Below are positions 43,200 through 51,871 of a stretch of 56,843 bases of DNA, one piece after another. The stretch covers positions 233,724 to 290,566 of the forward strand of contig NZ_LMEF01000031.1 in assembly GCF_001427905.1 (NCBI RefSeq). The letters run 5' to 3'. Origin of the DNA: Flavobacterium sp. Root420 (lineage in GTDB: Bacteria > Bacteroidota > Bacteroidia > Flavobacteriales > Flavobacteriaceae). A program made the position numbers and the translations under genes. Position 1 is the stretch's first letter. Each line of letters starts with the position of its first letter. Below the pieces are notes generated by a model that was not told the DNA's origin, searched no databases, and saw nothing but the letters and a program-made list of their open reading frames with translations.

Positions 43200-44387
43200 A
43201 TGGCAAAGGAGAATTTTAATCGTTCCAAACCGCACTTAAACATAGGTACAATTGGACACGTGGATCACGGAAAAACTACATTAACTGCAGCAATTACAAA
43301 AGTATTGTCTGATGCTGGTTACTGTCAAGCAAAATCGTTTGATCAAATCGATAACGCTCCAGAGGAGAAAGAAAGAGGTATTACTATTAATACATCACAC
43401 GTAGAGTATGAAACAGCTAACCGTCACTACGCTCACGTTGACTGTCCAGGTCACGCGGATTACGTAAAGAACATGGTTACTGGTGCTGCTCAAATGGACG
43501 GAGCTATCTTAGTAGTTGCTGCTACAGATGGTCCAATGCCACAAACTCGTGAGCACATCCTTTTAGGTCGCCAGGTTGGTATTCCTAGAATGGTAGTTTT
43601 CATGAACAAAGTAGACATGGTTGATGACGCTGAGTTATTAGAGCTTGTTGAAATGGAAATCAGAGATTTGTTATCTTTCTACGAATATGATGGAGATAAT
43701 GGTCCTGTTGTTCAAGGTTCTGCTTTAGGAGGATTGAATAATGATCCTGCTTGGGTTCCTAAAATTATTGAATTGATGGAAGCTGTAGATTCTTGGATCG
43801 AAGAGCCAATTCGTGATACTGCAAAACCATTCTTGATGCCAGTTGAGGATGTATTTACAATTACTGGTCGTGGAACTGTTGCTACAGGTCGTATCGAAAC
43901 TGGAATTGCTAATACAGGAGATGCTGTTGAGATCATTGGTATGGGAGCTGATAAATTAACTTCTACTATTACAGGAGTTGAGATGTTCCGTAAAATCCTT
44001 GACAGAGGAGAAGCTGGAGATAACGTAGGTTTATTGTTAAGAGGTGTTGATAAAGAATCTATCAAAAGAGGAATGGTTATCATTAAGCCAGGATCAGTAA
44101 AACCACACGCTACTTTCAAAGCTGAGGTTTATATCTTGAAAAAAGAAGAAGGTGGACGTCATACTCCATTCCATAATAACTACCGTCCACAGTTCTACGT
44201 ACGTACAACTGACGTAACAGGAGTTATTACTTTACCAGAAGGAGTAGAGATGGTAATGCCAGGAGACAACTTGACTATCAATGTTTCTTTATTAAGCCCA
44301 ATCGCTATGAGCGTAGGTTTACGTTTCGCTATCCGTGAAGGTGGTAGAACAGTAGGAGCAGGTCAGGTGACTGAAATCGTAGGATAA
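43200..44387 (+). CDS. tuf: Elongation factor Tu
   Basis: A 395-residue GTPase that delivers aminoacyl-tRNA to the ribosome. The G1 motif is GHVDHGKT (19-26), G3 is DCPGHADY, G4 is NKVD, and GSALGG gives G5. Domains 2 and 3 follow (about 205-395), ending VGAGQVTEIVG. It starts after tRNA-Thr and is followed by a terminator and tRNA-Trp. No second tuf copy is in the window. Confidence 0.99.
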   Translation: MAKENFNRSKPHLNIGTIGHVDHGKTTLTAAITKVLSDAGYCQAKSFDQIDNAPEEKERGITINTSHVEYETANRHYAHVDCPGHADYVKNMVTGAAQMDGAILVVAATDGPMPQTREHILLGRQVGIPRMVVFMNKVDMVDDAELLELVEMEIRDLLSFYEYDGDNGPVVQGSALGGLNNDPAWVPKIIELMEAVDSWIEEPIRDTAKPFLMPVEDVFTITGRGTVATGRIETGIANTGDAVEIIGMGADKLTSTITGVEMFRKILDRGEAGDNVGLLLRGVDKESIKRGMVIIKPGSVKPHATFKAEVYILKKEEGGRHTPFHNNYRPQFYVRTTDVTGVITLPEGVEMVMPGDNLTINVSLLSPIAMSVGLRFAIREGGRTVGAGQVTEIVG

Positions 44388-44402
44388 TCCTATAAATATT
44401 TA

Positions 44403-44442
44403 AAAAGCCAGTTGATTTTCTTAACTGAAATCACTGGCTTTT
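44403..44442 (+). terminator. Terminator after tuf
   Basis: AAAAGCCAGT and ACTGGCTTTT pair and the stem extends through GATTT/AAATC. It lies just before tRNA-Trp. The T-run is short, so readthrough into the tRNA-Trp to rpoC genes is likely. Confidence 0.75.
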
Positions 44443-44446
44443 AATT

Positions 44447-44517
44447 ACGGGCGTAGTTCAAGGGTAGAATAGCGGTCTCCAAAACCGTTGATGGGGGTTC
44501 GAATCCCTCCGCCCGTG
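44447..44517 (+). tRNA. tRNA-Trp (anticodon CCA)
   Basis: A 71-nt cloverleaf with perfect acceptor pairing (ACGGGCG/CGCCCGT). The anticodon loop TCTCCAAA carries CCA and the T loop is TTCGAAT. The bases after the discriminator G read CA. It sits 18 nt before secE, the common arrangement in bacteria. Confidence 0.96.
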
Positions 44518-44535
44518 CAATATAAAATATATCAA

Positions 44536-44733
44536 ATGACAAAAGTTACGAATTATTTATCAGAGGCTTTCGAGGAGTTAAAGTCAAATGTTACTTGGCC
44601 TGCTTGGGCTGAGGTTCAAAAATTGACAATTGTTGTGGCTGTATTTTCGATTCTATTCGCTTTGGCAACTTGGGGAGTAGACGAATTTTTTGCAAAAGCT
44701 TTGGCTGGATTTTTTAACTGGTTAAAAGGATAA
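44536..44733 (+). CDS. secE: Preprotein translocase subunit SecE
   Basis: A 65-residue single-span membrane protein starting MTKVTNYLSEAFEELKSNVTWPAWAEVQKL. The conserved TWPAWAEVQ block is typical. One transmembrane helix (about 32-50) follows. The start is taken at this ATG, since an upstream frame runs into the tRNA-Trp gene. It stabilises SecY. Cotranscribed with nusG. Confidence 0.95.
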   Translation: MTKVTNYLSEAFEELKSNVTWPAWAEVQKLTIVVAVFSILFALATWGVDEFFAKALAGFFNWLKG

Positions 44734-44743
44734 TTTTTTTGTG

Positions 44744-45295
44744 ATGGCAGATAATAATGTGAAAAAATGGTATGTGGTTAGAGCTGTAAGCGGACAAGAA
44801 AACAAAGTCAAAGCTTATATCGAAACTGAGATTGCCAGACTAGGTATGGGTGATTATGTTTCCCAAGTTTTAGTGCCTACTGAAAAAGTGGTTACTGTAA
44901 AAGAAGGAAAGAAAATGTCTAAGGATAAAGTTTACTTCCCTGGATATGTTATGATCGAAGCCAATTTAGTTGGTGAGATACCTCATATTATTAAGTCTAT
45001 TACAAGTGTAATTGGATTTTTAGGTGAGATTAAAGGAGGGGAACCTGTTCCTTTAAGACTTTCTGAAGTAAATAGAATGTTAGGTAAAGTAGATGAGTTA
45101 GCTGTGAATACAGATACTCGTGCTATTCCTTTCAACTTAGGAGAAACTGTTAAAGTGATCGATGGTCCTTTCAACGGATTTAACGGAACGGTTGAAAAAA
45201 TCAATGAAGAAAAGCGTAAACTTGAAGTAATGGTTAAGATTTTCGGAAGAAAAACACCATTAGAATTGAGTTTTATGCAAGTTGAAAAAGTATAA
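44744..45295 (+). CDS. nusG: Transcription termination/antitermination factor NusG
   Basis: A 183-residue protein. The NGN domain (about 6-110) contains KKWYVVRAVSGQENKVKAYIE and KVYFPGYVMIEA. The KOW domain (about 125-183) contains GETVKVIDGPFNGFNGTVEKI. It binds the RNA polymerase clamp helices and couples to Rho or ribosome. The ATG at 44744 is preferred to the GTG three bases upstream. It is in the standard secE-nusG-rplK order. Confidence 0.97.
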   Translation: MADNNVKKWYVVRAVSGQENKVKAYIETEIARLGMGDYVSQVLVPTEKVVTVKEGKKMSKDKVYFPGYVMIEANLVGEIPHIIKSITSVIGFLGEIKGGEPVPLRLSEVNRMLGKVDELAVNTDTRAIPFNLGETVKVIDGPFNGFNGTVEKINEEKRKLEVMVKIFGRKTPLELSFMQVEKV

Positions 45296-45316
45296 TTTTT
45301 GTTACATCTATAATAA

Positions 45317-45346
45317 CCACTACAATTGCTTCCAATAATTGTGGTG
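45317..45346 (+). promoter_or_regulatory. Hairpin in the rplK leader
   Basis: CCACTACAATT and AATTGTGGTG pair around a 9-nt loop and end 16 nt before the rplK ATG. It might be a target for L1 or an attenuator, but I could not match it to a known L1 site. The stem is not followed by a proper T-run. Confidence 0.4.
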
Positions 45347-45362
45347 TTAAATTTTTTAAAAA

Positions 45363-45800
45363 ATGGCTAAAGAAATTAGTAAGGTAGTTAAACTACAAGT
45401 TAAGGGAGGTGCTGCGAATCCGTCGCCACCGGTTGGACCTGCTTTAGGAGCTGCTGGGGTTAATATCATGGAGTTCTGTAAGCAGTTCAATGCTAGAACA
45501 CAAGATAAACCTGGCAAAATATGCCCAGTACAAATTACTGTGTATAAAGACAAATCATTTGATTTTGTTGTTAAGACTCCTCCAGCTGCTGTCCAATTAT
45601 TGGAAGCTGCAAAGCTAAAGTCTGGATCAGGTGAACCAAATCGTAAAAAAGTAGCTAGTGTTACTTGGGACGTTATCAAAGCAATTGCTGAAGATAAAAT
45701 GGTAGATTTAAATGCATTCACAATCGAATCTGCAATGAGCATGATCGCTGGAACTGCTAGATCTATGGGTATAACTGTATCAGGAGATGCTCCTTTTTAA
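45363..45800 (+). CDS. rplK: 50S ribosomal protein L11
   Basis: A 145-residue protein of the L7/L12 stalk base. It starts MAKEISKVVKLQVKGGAANPSPPVGPALGAAGVNIMEFCKQFNA, the L11 signature, and ends with the RNA-binding domain KMVDLNAFTIESAMSMIAGTARSMGI. It binds 23S rRNA at the GTPase-associated region. In the standard operon order. Confidence 0.98.
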   Translation: MAKEISKVVKLQVKGGAANPSPPVGPALGAAGVNIMEFCKQFNARTQDKPGKICPVQITVYKDKSFDFVVKTPPAAVQLLEAAKLKSGSGEPNRKKVASVTWDVIKAIAEDKMVDLNAFTIESAMSMIAGTARSMGITVSGDAPF

Positions 45801-45813
45801 TTAAGAGAAAGAA

Positions 45814-46503
45814 ATGGCAAAATTAACAAAAAAGCAAAAAGAGGCTGCTTCAAAAATTGAAAAGAACAAACTATACTCTTTAAAAGATGCAGCTGCATTA
45901 ATTAAAGTTATAGCTTCTGCAAAATTTGATGAGTCTGTTGATATCGCAGTTCGTTTGGGTGTAGATCCAAGAAAAGCGAATCAAATGGTTAGAGGTGTAG
46001 TTACATTACCTCACGGAACAGGTAAAGACGTTAAAGTATTAGCATTGGTTACTCCAGATAAAGAAGCGGAAGCTAAAGAAGCCGGAGCAGACTATGTAGG
46101 TCTTGATGATTATTTACAAAAAATTAAAGATGGTTGGACAGATGTTGATGTAATTATCACAATGCCAGCTGTTATGGGTAAATTAGGTCCATTAGGTCGT
46201 ATTTTAGGACCTAGAGGTTTAATGCCTAACCCTAAAACAGGTACAGTAACTATGGATGTTGCTAAAGCTGTTGCAGAGGTTAAAGCTGGTAAAATCGATT
46301 TTAAAGTTGATAAAACTGGTATCGTACATGCAGGAATTGGTAAAGTTTCTTTTGGAGCTGAGCAAATTTATGACAATGCACACGAAATTATTCAAACATT
46401 AATCAAACTTAAACCAACTGCTGCTAAAGGTACCTACATTAAAGGTATTCACCTTACAAGCACTATGAGTCCTGCAATTGCATTGGACCCTAAAGCAGTA
46501 TAA
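45814..46503 (+). CDS. rplA: 50S ribosomal protein L1
   Basis: A 229-residue two-domain protein of the mobile L1 stalk. KFDESVDIAVRLGVDPRKANQMVRG (about 36-60) and GPLGRILGPRGLMPNPKTGTV (about 123-143) are its signatures. In other bacteria L1 represses translation of its own operon by binding the leader. It starts 13 nt after rplK. Confidence 0.98.
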   Translation: MAKLTKKQKEAASKIEKNKLYSLKDAAALIKVIASAKFDESVDIAVRLGVDPRKANQMVRGVVTLPHGTGKDVKVLALVTPDKEAEAKEAGADYVGLDDYLQKIKDGWTDVDVIITMPAVMGKLGPLGRILGPRGLMPNPKTGTVTMDVAKAVAEVKAGKIDFKVDKTGIVHAGIGKVSFGAEQIYDNAHEIIQTLIKLKPTAAKGTYIKGIHLTSTMSPAIALDPKAV

Positions 46504-46525
46504 TTGGTAGTTAATAATTTTTAGT

Positions 46526-47029
46526 ATGACTAGAGAAGAAAAATCAATCGCGATTGAAGATTTAACTGCACAGTTAGCTGGTACAAATATTATTTATGTA
46601 TCTGATATTTCTGGATTAAATGCAGAAACTACTTCAAGCTTGAGAAGAGCTTGCTTTAAAGCAGGTATAAAATTAGAGGTTGTAAAAAACACTTTGCTTG
46701 CAAAAGCAATGGAAGCTTCTGCTAATGACTATGGTGACTTACCTTCAGTATTGACTGGTAACAGCGCTATATTTATTTCAGATGTTGCAAATGCACCTGG
46801 AAAAATAATTAAAGATTTCAGAAAAAAATCAGCAAAACCTGTATTAAAAGGGGCTTATATTAATTCTGAAATTTATATTGGAGATGATCAATTAGATGCA
46901 TTAGCAACTATTAAATCTAAAGAAGAACTTCTTGGAGAACTTATTGGATTATTGCAATCACCAGCACAAAGAATTATTTCTGCTTTACAAAACAAATTCG
47001 CTGGTAGCGAAGAAGAAGCTGAAGCATAA
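46526..47029 (+). CDS. rplJ: 50S ribosomal protein L10
   Basis: A 167-residue stalk protein that anchors L7/L12 dimers. It starts MTREEKSIAIEDLTAQLAGTNIIYVSDISGLNAETTSSLRRACFKAGIKLEVVKNTLLAKA, with the expected rRNA-binding globular domain. The helical tail for L7/L12 dimers follows (about 135-167). It starts 22 nt after rplA. Confidence 0.98.
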   Translation: MTREEKSIAIEDLTAQLAGTNIIYVSDISGLNAETTSSLRRACFKAGIKLEVVKNTLLAKAMEASANDYGDLPSVLTGNSAIFISDVANAPGKIIKDFRKKSAKPVLKGAYINSEIYIGDDQLDALATIKSKEELLGELIGLLQSPAQRIISALQNKFAGSEEEAEA

Positions 47030-47038
47030 TAATTCATG

Positions 47039-47058
47039 CAAGGAATTCTATTTCCTTG
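47039..47058 (+). promoter_or_regulatory. Hairpin between rplJ and rplL
   Basis: CAAGGAA and TTCCTTG form a perfect 7-bp stem over a 6-nt loop. There is no T-run after it, so it is a processing or stability hairpin rather than a terminator. Confidence 0.5.
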
Positions 47059-47120
47059 TAGCTTAATTAGCGCACAATAAATAAATTATATTTTACAAAT
47101 CATTTTAAACGATAGAAAAA

Positions 47121-47492
47121 ATGGCAGATTTGAAACAATTCGCAGAACAATTAGTTAACTTAACAGTTAAAGAAGTTAACGAATTAGCAACAATATTAAA
47201 AGACGAGTATGGTATCGAGCCTGCTGCTGCAGCTGTAGTAGTTGCTGCTGGTGGTGGAGAAGGTGCTGCTGAAGAAGCACAAACTGAATTTACAGTTGTA
47301 TTGAAAGAAGCTGGTGCTTCTAAATTAGCAGTTGTAAAATTAGTTAAAGAACTTACAGGTTTAGGTCTTAAAGAAGCTAAAGATGTAGTTGACGGTGCTC
47401 CAAGTAACGTTAAAGAAGGTGTTTCTAAAGAAGAGGCTGAAGGTCTTAAAAAATCATTAGAAGAAGCTGGAGCTGTAGTTGAACTTAAATAA
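47121..47492 (+). CDS. rplL: 50S ribosomal protein L7/L12
   Basis: A 123-residue protein with the N-terminal dimerisation helices (about 1-30), an Ala/Gly-rich hinge (about 34-52) and the C-terminal factor-binding domain ending EEAEGLKKSLEEAGAVVELK. It recruits translation GTPases. Usual order after rplJ. Confidence 0.98.
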   Translation: MADLKQFAEQLVNLTVKEVNELATILKDEYGIEPAAAAVVVAAGGGEGAAEEAQTEFTVVLKEAGASKLAVVKLVKELTGLGLKEAKDVVDGAPSNVKEGVSKEEAEGLKKSLEEAGAVVELK

Positions 47493-47514
47493 GTTTACTC
47501 GGTTTTAAGAACTA

Positions 47515-47557
47515 GGTTTAGGTCTTGAGTGAACACTCAATGGCCTAAACCATTTTT
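47515..47557 (+). terminator. Hairpin between rplL and rpoB, probable partial terminator
   Basis: GGTTTAGGTC pairs with GGCCTAAACC, enclosing a second perfect stem TTGAGTG/CACTCAA. It is followed by ATTTTT. A partial terminator here would lower rpoBC output relative to ribosomal proteins, as in other bacteria. Confidence 0.75.
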
Positions 47558-47610
47558 CGTATAATAAAATATATCCAATTTTATTATCAAATAGTTTAAA
47601 ATACGAAAAA
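47553..47610 (+). promoter_or_regulatory. Nested inverted repeats upstream of rpoB
   Basis: Outer arms TTTTTCGTAT (47553-47562) and ATACGAAAAA (47601-47610) enclose inner arms AATAAAAT (47563-47570) and ATTTTATT (47578-47585). The outer left arm overlaps the T-run of the preceding hairpin. The remaining leader to 47757 is AT-rich and no consensus promoter is evident. Confidence 0.55.
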
Positions 47611-47757
47611 GTTTTTGATCAATACGAAGAAAAAAAATTGAACTGAATTTTACCGGTTTATTTTTAAAGATGTATTGATTATAATAAGAAAGTATAGATT
47701 AAACAGTGTGTGTTTACACAAAAAACTACTTTTTTTTAATCAAAATTTTGTCCATTG

Positions 47758-50700
47758 ATGATAACAAATCAGACTGAAAGATTGAATTTTGCCTCTACAA
47801 AAAATATCCCTGACTATCCGGATTTCCTAGATGTTCAGGTTAAATCTTTTAAAGATTTCTTTCAATTAGAAACGAAATCTGACGAAAGAGGCAACGAAGG
47901 ATTGTACAACACCTTCATGGAAAATTTTCCAATCACAGATACAAGAAACAACTTTGTATTGGAGTTCCTAGATTACTTTGTAGATCCGCCACGTTATACA
48001 ATTCAAGAATGTATAGAGAGAGGTCTTACTTATAGTGTGCCTTTAAAAGCCAGGTTAAAACTATATTGTACTGATCCAGAACACGAAGATTTTGAAACTA
48101 TTGTACAAGATGTTTATCTTGGAACAATACCTTATATGACTCCAAGCGGTACTTTTGTTATCAATGGTGCTGAGCGTGTAGTAGTATCTCAACTACACCG
48201 TTCTCCTGGGGTTTTCTTTGGTCAATCATTCCACGCAAATGGAACAAAACTTTATTCTGCCAGAGTAATTCCTTTTAAAGGTTCCTGGATAGAATTTTCT
48301 ACAGATATCAACAGCGTTATGTATGCGTATATCGATAGAAAGAAAAAATTACCGGTTACAACTTTATTCCGTGCAATTGGATTCGAAAGAGACAAGGATA
48401 TCCTTGAAATTTTTGACTTAGCTGAAGAAATTAAAGTTTCTAAAACAGGTATTAAAAAATATATTGGAAGAAGACTTGCTGCACGTGTATTGAACACTTG
48501 GCACGAGGATTTCGTTGATGAAGATACCGGAGAGGTAGTTTCTATCGAACGTAACGAAATCATCCTTGATAGAGATACTATTATCGATAAAGATAATGTT
48601 GAAGAGATCATCGATTCTAACGTTAAATCTATTTTGTTACACAAAGAGGATAACAATCAGGCAGATTATGCTATTATCCACAATACGTTACAAAAAGATC
48701 CAACAAACTCTGAAAAAGAAGCTGTAGAGCACATTTACCGTCAGTTGCGTAACGCTGAACCGCCTGATGAGGAAACTGCTCGTGGTATTATAGATAAATT
48801 GTTCTTCTCTGATCAACGTTATAACCTAGGTGAAGTTGGTCGTTACAGAATGAACAAAAAACTTGGTTTAGATATCCCAATGGAAAAGCAAGTGCTTACC
48901 AAAGAAGATATCATTACCATTGTAAAATATTTGATCGAATTAATCAACTCTAAAGCTGAGATTGATGATATTGATCACTTATCAAACCGTCGTGTAAGAA
49001 CAGTTGGAGAACAATTGTCTCAACAATTCGGTGTTGGTTTAGCACGTATGGCCAGAACTATTCGTGAGAGAATGAACGTTAGAGATAACGAGGTGTTTAC
49101 ACCAATTGATTTGATTAATGCTAAAACATTATCATCAGTTATCAACTCTTTCTTTGGTACTAACCAGTTATCTCAATTTATGGATCAAACAAATCCATTA
49201 GCTGAGATTACACACAAAAGAAGATTATCTGCACTTGGACCTGGTGGACTTTCGAGAGAGAGAGCTGGTTTTGAGGTTCGTGACGTTCACTATACACACT
49301 ATGGTCGTTTATGTCCGATTGAAACTCCTGAGGGACCAAACATTGGTTTGATATCCTCTCTTGGTGTTTATGCAAAAGTAAACGGAATGGGTTTCATCGA
49401 AACTCCTTACCGTAAAGTAACTAATGGTGTAGTTGATTTAGAAAGTACGCCTATTTACTTAAGTGCTGAAGAAGAAGAAGGAAAAATGATTGCTCAGGCA
49501 AACATTGAAATGGATGCTTCAGGTAAAATTACAGCTAGCAATGTTATTGCTCGTGAGGAGGGTGACTTCCCGGTTGTTGAACCATCAGCAGTACATTATA
49601 CAGACGTTGCTCCTAACCAGATTGCTTCGATTTCGGCTTCATTGATTCCTTTTCTGGAGCATGATGATGCGAATAGAGCCTTGATGGGATCTAACATGAT
49701 GCGTCAGGCGGTTCCTTTGATCCGTCCCGAAGCACCGATTGTTGGTACAGGTTTAGAGCGTCAAGTGGCTTCAGATTCCAGAGTATTGATTAATGCTGAG
49801 GGAGATGGAACTGTAGAATATGTTGATGCTAATATCATTACTATCAAATACGACCGTACTGAAGATGAGAGAATGGTAAGTTTTGATACTGATGAAAAAA
49901 CGTACAACTTAATTAAATTTAGAAAAACCAATCAAGGTACAAGTATCAACTTGAAACCAATCGTAAGAAAAGGTGACAGAGTTGTTCTTGGTCAAGTATT
50001 ATCAGAAGGGTATGCTACTCAAAATGGAGAATTAGCTTTAGGTAGAAACTTAAAAGTTGCGTTCATGCCATGGAAAGGATACAACTTTGAGGATGCGATT
50101 GTAATTTCTGAAAAAGTAGTTCGTGATGATATTTTTACTTCTATCCACGTTGATGATTATTCATTAGAGGTTAGAGATACTAAGTTAGGAAATGAGGAAT
50201 TAACAAACGATATTCCTAACGTTTCTGAAGAAGCTACTAAAGATTTAGATGAAAACGGTATGATCAGAATTGGAGCAGAGGTTAAACCTGGCGACATTTT
50301 GATCGGAAAAATTACACCGAAAGGAGAATCAGATCCTACTCCAGAGGAGAAATTGCTTCGTGCAATCTTCGGGGATAAGGCAGGTGATGTAAAAGATGCT
50401 TCATTAAAAGCGTCTCCATCTTTACATGGTGTAGTTCTTGACAAAAAATTATTTGCAAGAGCCGTAAAAGATAAACGTAAACGTACTCAGGATAAAGATG
50501 CTTTAGGCGCTTTAGAAATGGAATTCGAAACTAAATTTGTTGAATTAAAAGACAGATTGGTTGAGAAATTATTCCTGATCGTGAACGGAAAAACATCTCA
50601 AGGTGTAATGAATGATTTGGGCGAAGAAGTTTTACCAAAAGGTAAAAAATATACTCAAAAAATGCTTTACGCAGTAGAAGATTTTGCTCACTTAAGCAAA

Positions 50701-51570
50701 GGTCAATGGGTTGCTGATGATGCTACAAATAAAATGGTTAATGATTTAATTCATAACTATAAAATTAAGCTGAACGACTTACAAGGATCTTTAAGAAGAG
50801 AAAAATTCACTATTACAGTTGGAGATGAATTACCATCTGGAATCTTGAAATTAGCGAAAATTTATATCGCTAAAAAACGTAAACTGAAAGTAGGGGATAA
50901 AATGGCAGGACGTCACGGTAACAAAGGTATTGTTGCAAGAATCGTTCGTCATGAAGATATGCCTTTCCTTGAAGACGGAACACCTGTAGATATCGTATTG
51001 AATCCACTTGGGGTGCCTTCACGTATGAACATTGGTCAGATTTATGAAACTGTTCTTGGATGGGCTGGACAAAATTTAGGTAGAAAATTTGCTACTCCAA
51101 TTTTTGATGGTGCTACTTTAGATCAAATTAATGAATTAACTGATGAAGCTGGAGTACCACGTTTCGGACATACACATCTTTATGATGGTGGTACTGGAGA
51201 GCGTTTCCATCAAGCAGCGACCGTGGGTGTAATTTACATGCTTAAATTAGGACACATGGTTGATGATAAGATGCACGCACGTTCTATCGGACCATACTCG
51301 TTGATCACTCAACAGCCACTTGGAGGTAAAGCTCAATTTGGAGGTCAGCGTTTTGGAGAGATGGAGGTTTGGGCACTTGAAGCTTATGGAGCATCAAGTA
51401 CTCTTCGTGAAATCTTGACAGTTAAATCGGATGACGTTATTGGTAGAGCTAAAACTTACGAAGCTATCGTTAAGGGAGAATCTATGCCAGAACCAGGATT
51501 ACCTGAATCATTCAATGTATTAATGCATGAATTAAAAGGTCTTGGACTTGACATTCGTTTAGAAGAATAA
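47758..51570 (+). CDS. rpoB: DNA-directed RNA polymerase subunit beta
   Basis: A 1270-residue subunit. The ATG at 47758 (MITNQTERLNFAS) is preferred to an in-frame TTG one codon upstream. Recognisable are the rifampicin-binding region GTNQLSQFMDQTNPLAEITHKRRLSALGPGGLSRERAGFEVRDVH (about 465-510), the Lys-rich GRHGNKGIV block near the active site, and the C-terminus FNVLMHELKGLGLDIRL. The rifampicin region has the wild-type residues one expects. The gene is separated from rpoC by 301 nt. Confidence 0.99.
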   Translation: MITNQTERLNFASTKNIPDYPDFLDVQVKSFKDFFQLETKSDERGNEGLYNTFMENFPITDTRNNFVLEFLDYFVDPPRYTIQECIERGLTYSVPLKARLKLYCTDPEHEDFETIVQDVYLGTIPYMTPSGTFVINGAERVVVSQLHRSPGVFFGQSFHANGTKLYSARVIPFKGSWIEFSTDINSVMYAYIDRKKKLPVTTLFRAIGFERDKDILEIFDLAEEIKVSKTGIKKYIGRRLAARVLNTWHEDFVDEDTGEVVSIERNEIILDRDTIIDKDNVEEIIDSNVKSILLHKEDNNQADYAIIHNTLQKDPTNSEKEAVEHIYRQLRNAEPPDEETARGIIDKLFFSDQRYNLGEVGRYRMNKKLGLDIPMEKQVLTKEDIITIVKYLIELINSKAEIDDIDHLSNRRVRTVGEQLSQQFGVGLARMARTIRERMNVRDNEVFTPIDLINAKTLSSVINSFFGTNQLSQFMDQTNPLAEITHKRRLSALGPGGLSRERAGFEVRDVHYTHYGRLCPIETPEGPNIGLISSLGVYAKVNGMGFIETPYRKVTNGVVDLESTPIYLSAEEEEGKMIAQANIEMDASGKITASNVIAREEGDFPVVEPSAVHYTDVAPNQIASISASLIPFLEHDDANRALMGSNMMRQAVPLIRPEAPIVGTGLERQVASDSRVLINAEGDGTVEYVDANIITIKYDRTEDERMVSFDTDEKTYNLIKFRKTNQGTSINLKPIVRKGDRVVLGQVLSEGYATQNGELALGRNLKVAFMPWKGYNFEDAIVISEKVVRDDIFTSIHVDDYSLEVRDTKLGNEELTNDIPNVSEEATKDLDENGMIRIGAEVKPGDILIGKITPKGESDPTPEEKLLRAIFGDKAGDVKDASLKASPSLHGVVLDKKLFARAVKDKRKRTQDKDALGALEMEFETKFVELKDRLVEKLFLIVNGKTSQGVMNDLGEEVLPKGKKYTQKMLYAVEDFAHLSKGQWVADDATNKMVNDLIHNYKIKLNDLQGSLRREKFTITVGDELPSGILKLAKIYIAKKRKLKVGDKMAGRHGNKGIVARIVRHEDMPFLEDGTPVDIVLNPLGVPSRMNIGQIYETVLGWAGQNLGRKFATPIFDGATLDQINELTDEAGVPRFGHTHLYDGGTGERFHQAATVGVIYMLKLGHMVDDKMHARSIGPYSLITQQPLGGKAQFGGQRFGEMEVWALEAYGASSTLREILTVKSDDVIGRAKTYEAIVKGESMPEPGLPESFNVLMHELKGLGLDIRLEE

Positions 51571-51588
51571 TAAGTATTAGGTAGTTTT

Positions 51589-51612
51589 CAGTCCCGATTT
51601 TTATCGGGGCTG
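51589..51612. repeat. Short palindrome of the AGTCCCG/CGGGGCT type between rpoB and rpoC
   Basis: CAGTCCCGAT and ATCGGGGCTG pair over a TTTT loop with one wobble. The arms equal the outer arms of the element at 20160-20229, so this is a minimal version. The gap (51571-51871) also holds a GACTTTC tandem repeat at 51791-51824 and no clear promoter. Confidence 0.65.
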
Positions 51613-51790
51613 ATTACTCATTTATAGAAGTTTTTAGGATTTATACCCGTAACCCGTTCCGATTTTTTATATAAACCCTAAGCGTTTTATAATTAGCACT
51701 TCAGAATAATAAAGATTTGAAGTTTAGAGAAGTAACTCGAGGTAGTTATAGTCAAAAGTCAAATGTCTTAAAGTTTATAAAGTCTTAACC

Positions 51791-51824
51791 GACTTTCGAC
51801 TTTCGACTTTCAAACTTTCGACTT
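51791..51824. repeat. GACTTTC tandem repeat in front of rpoC
   Basis: Three perfect copies of GACTTTC followed by a fourth degenerate copy (AAACTTTC GACTT). It lies 47 nt before the rpoC start. Similar low-complexity tandem repeats occur elsewhere in this window between genes. Confidence 0.7.
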
Positions 51825-51871
51825 AAACAAGAATCAATTTTTTAATTGCAAATAAATCAATAGTAAAAACT

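Noticed and set aside
43712..44119. 135-codon minus-strand frame in tuf
   Set aside because: Antisense shadow caused by biased codon use in a highly expressed gene.
45356..45742. 128-codon minus-strand frame in rplK
   Set aside because: Antisense shadow of L11; no promoter or start context.
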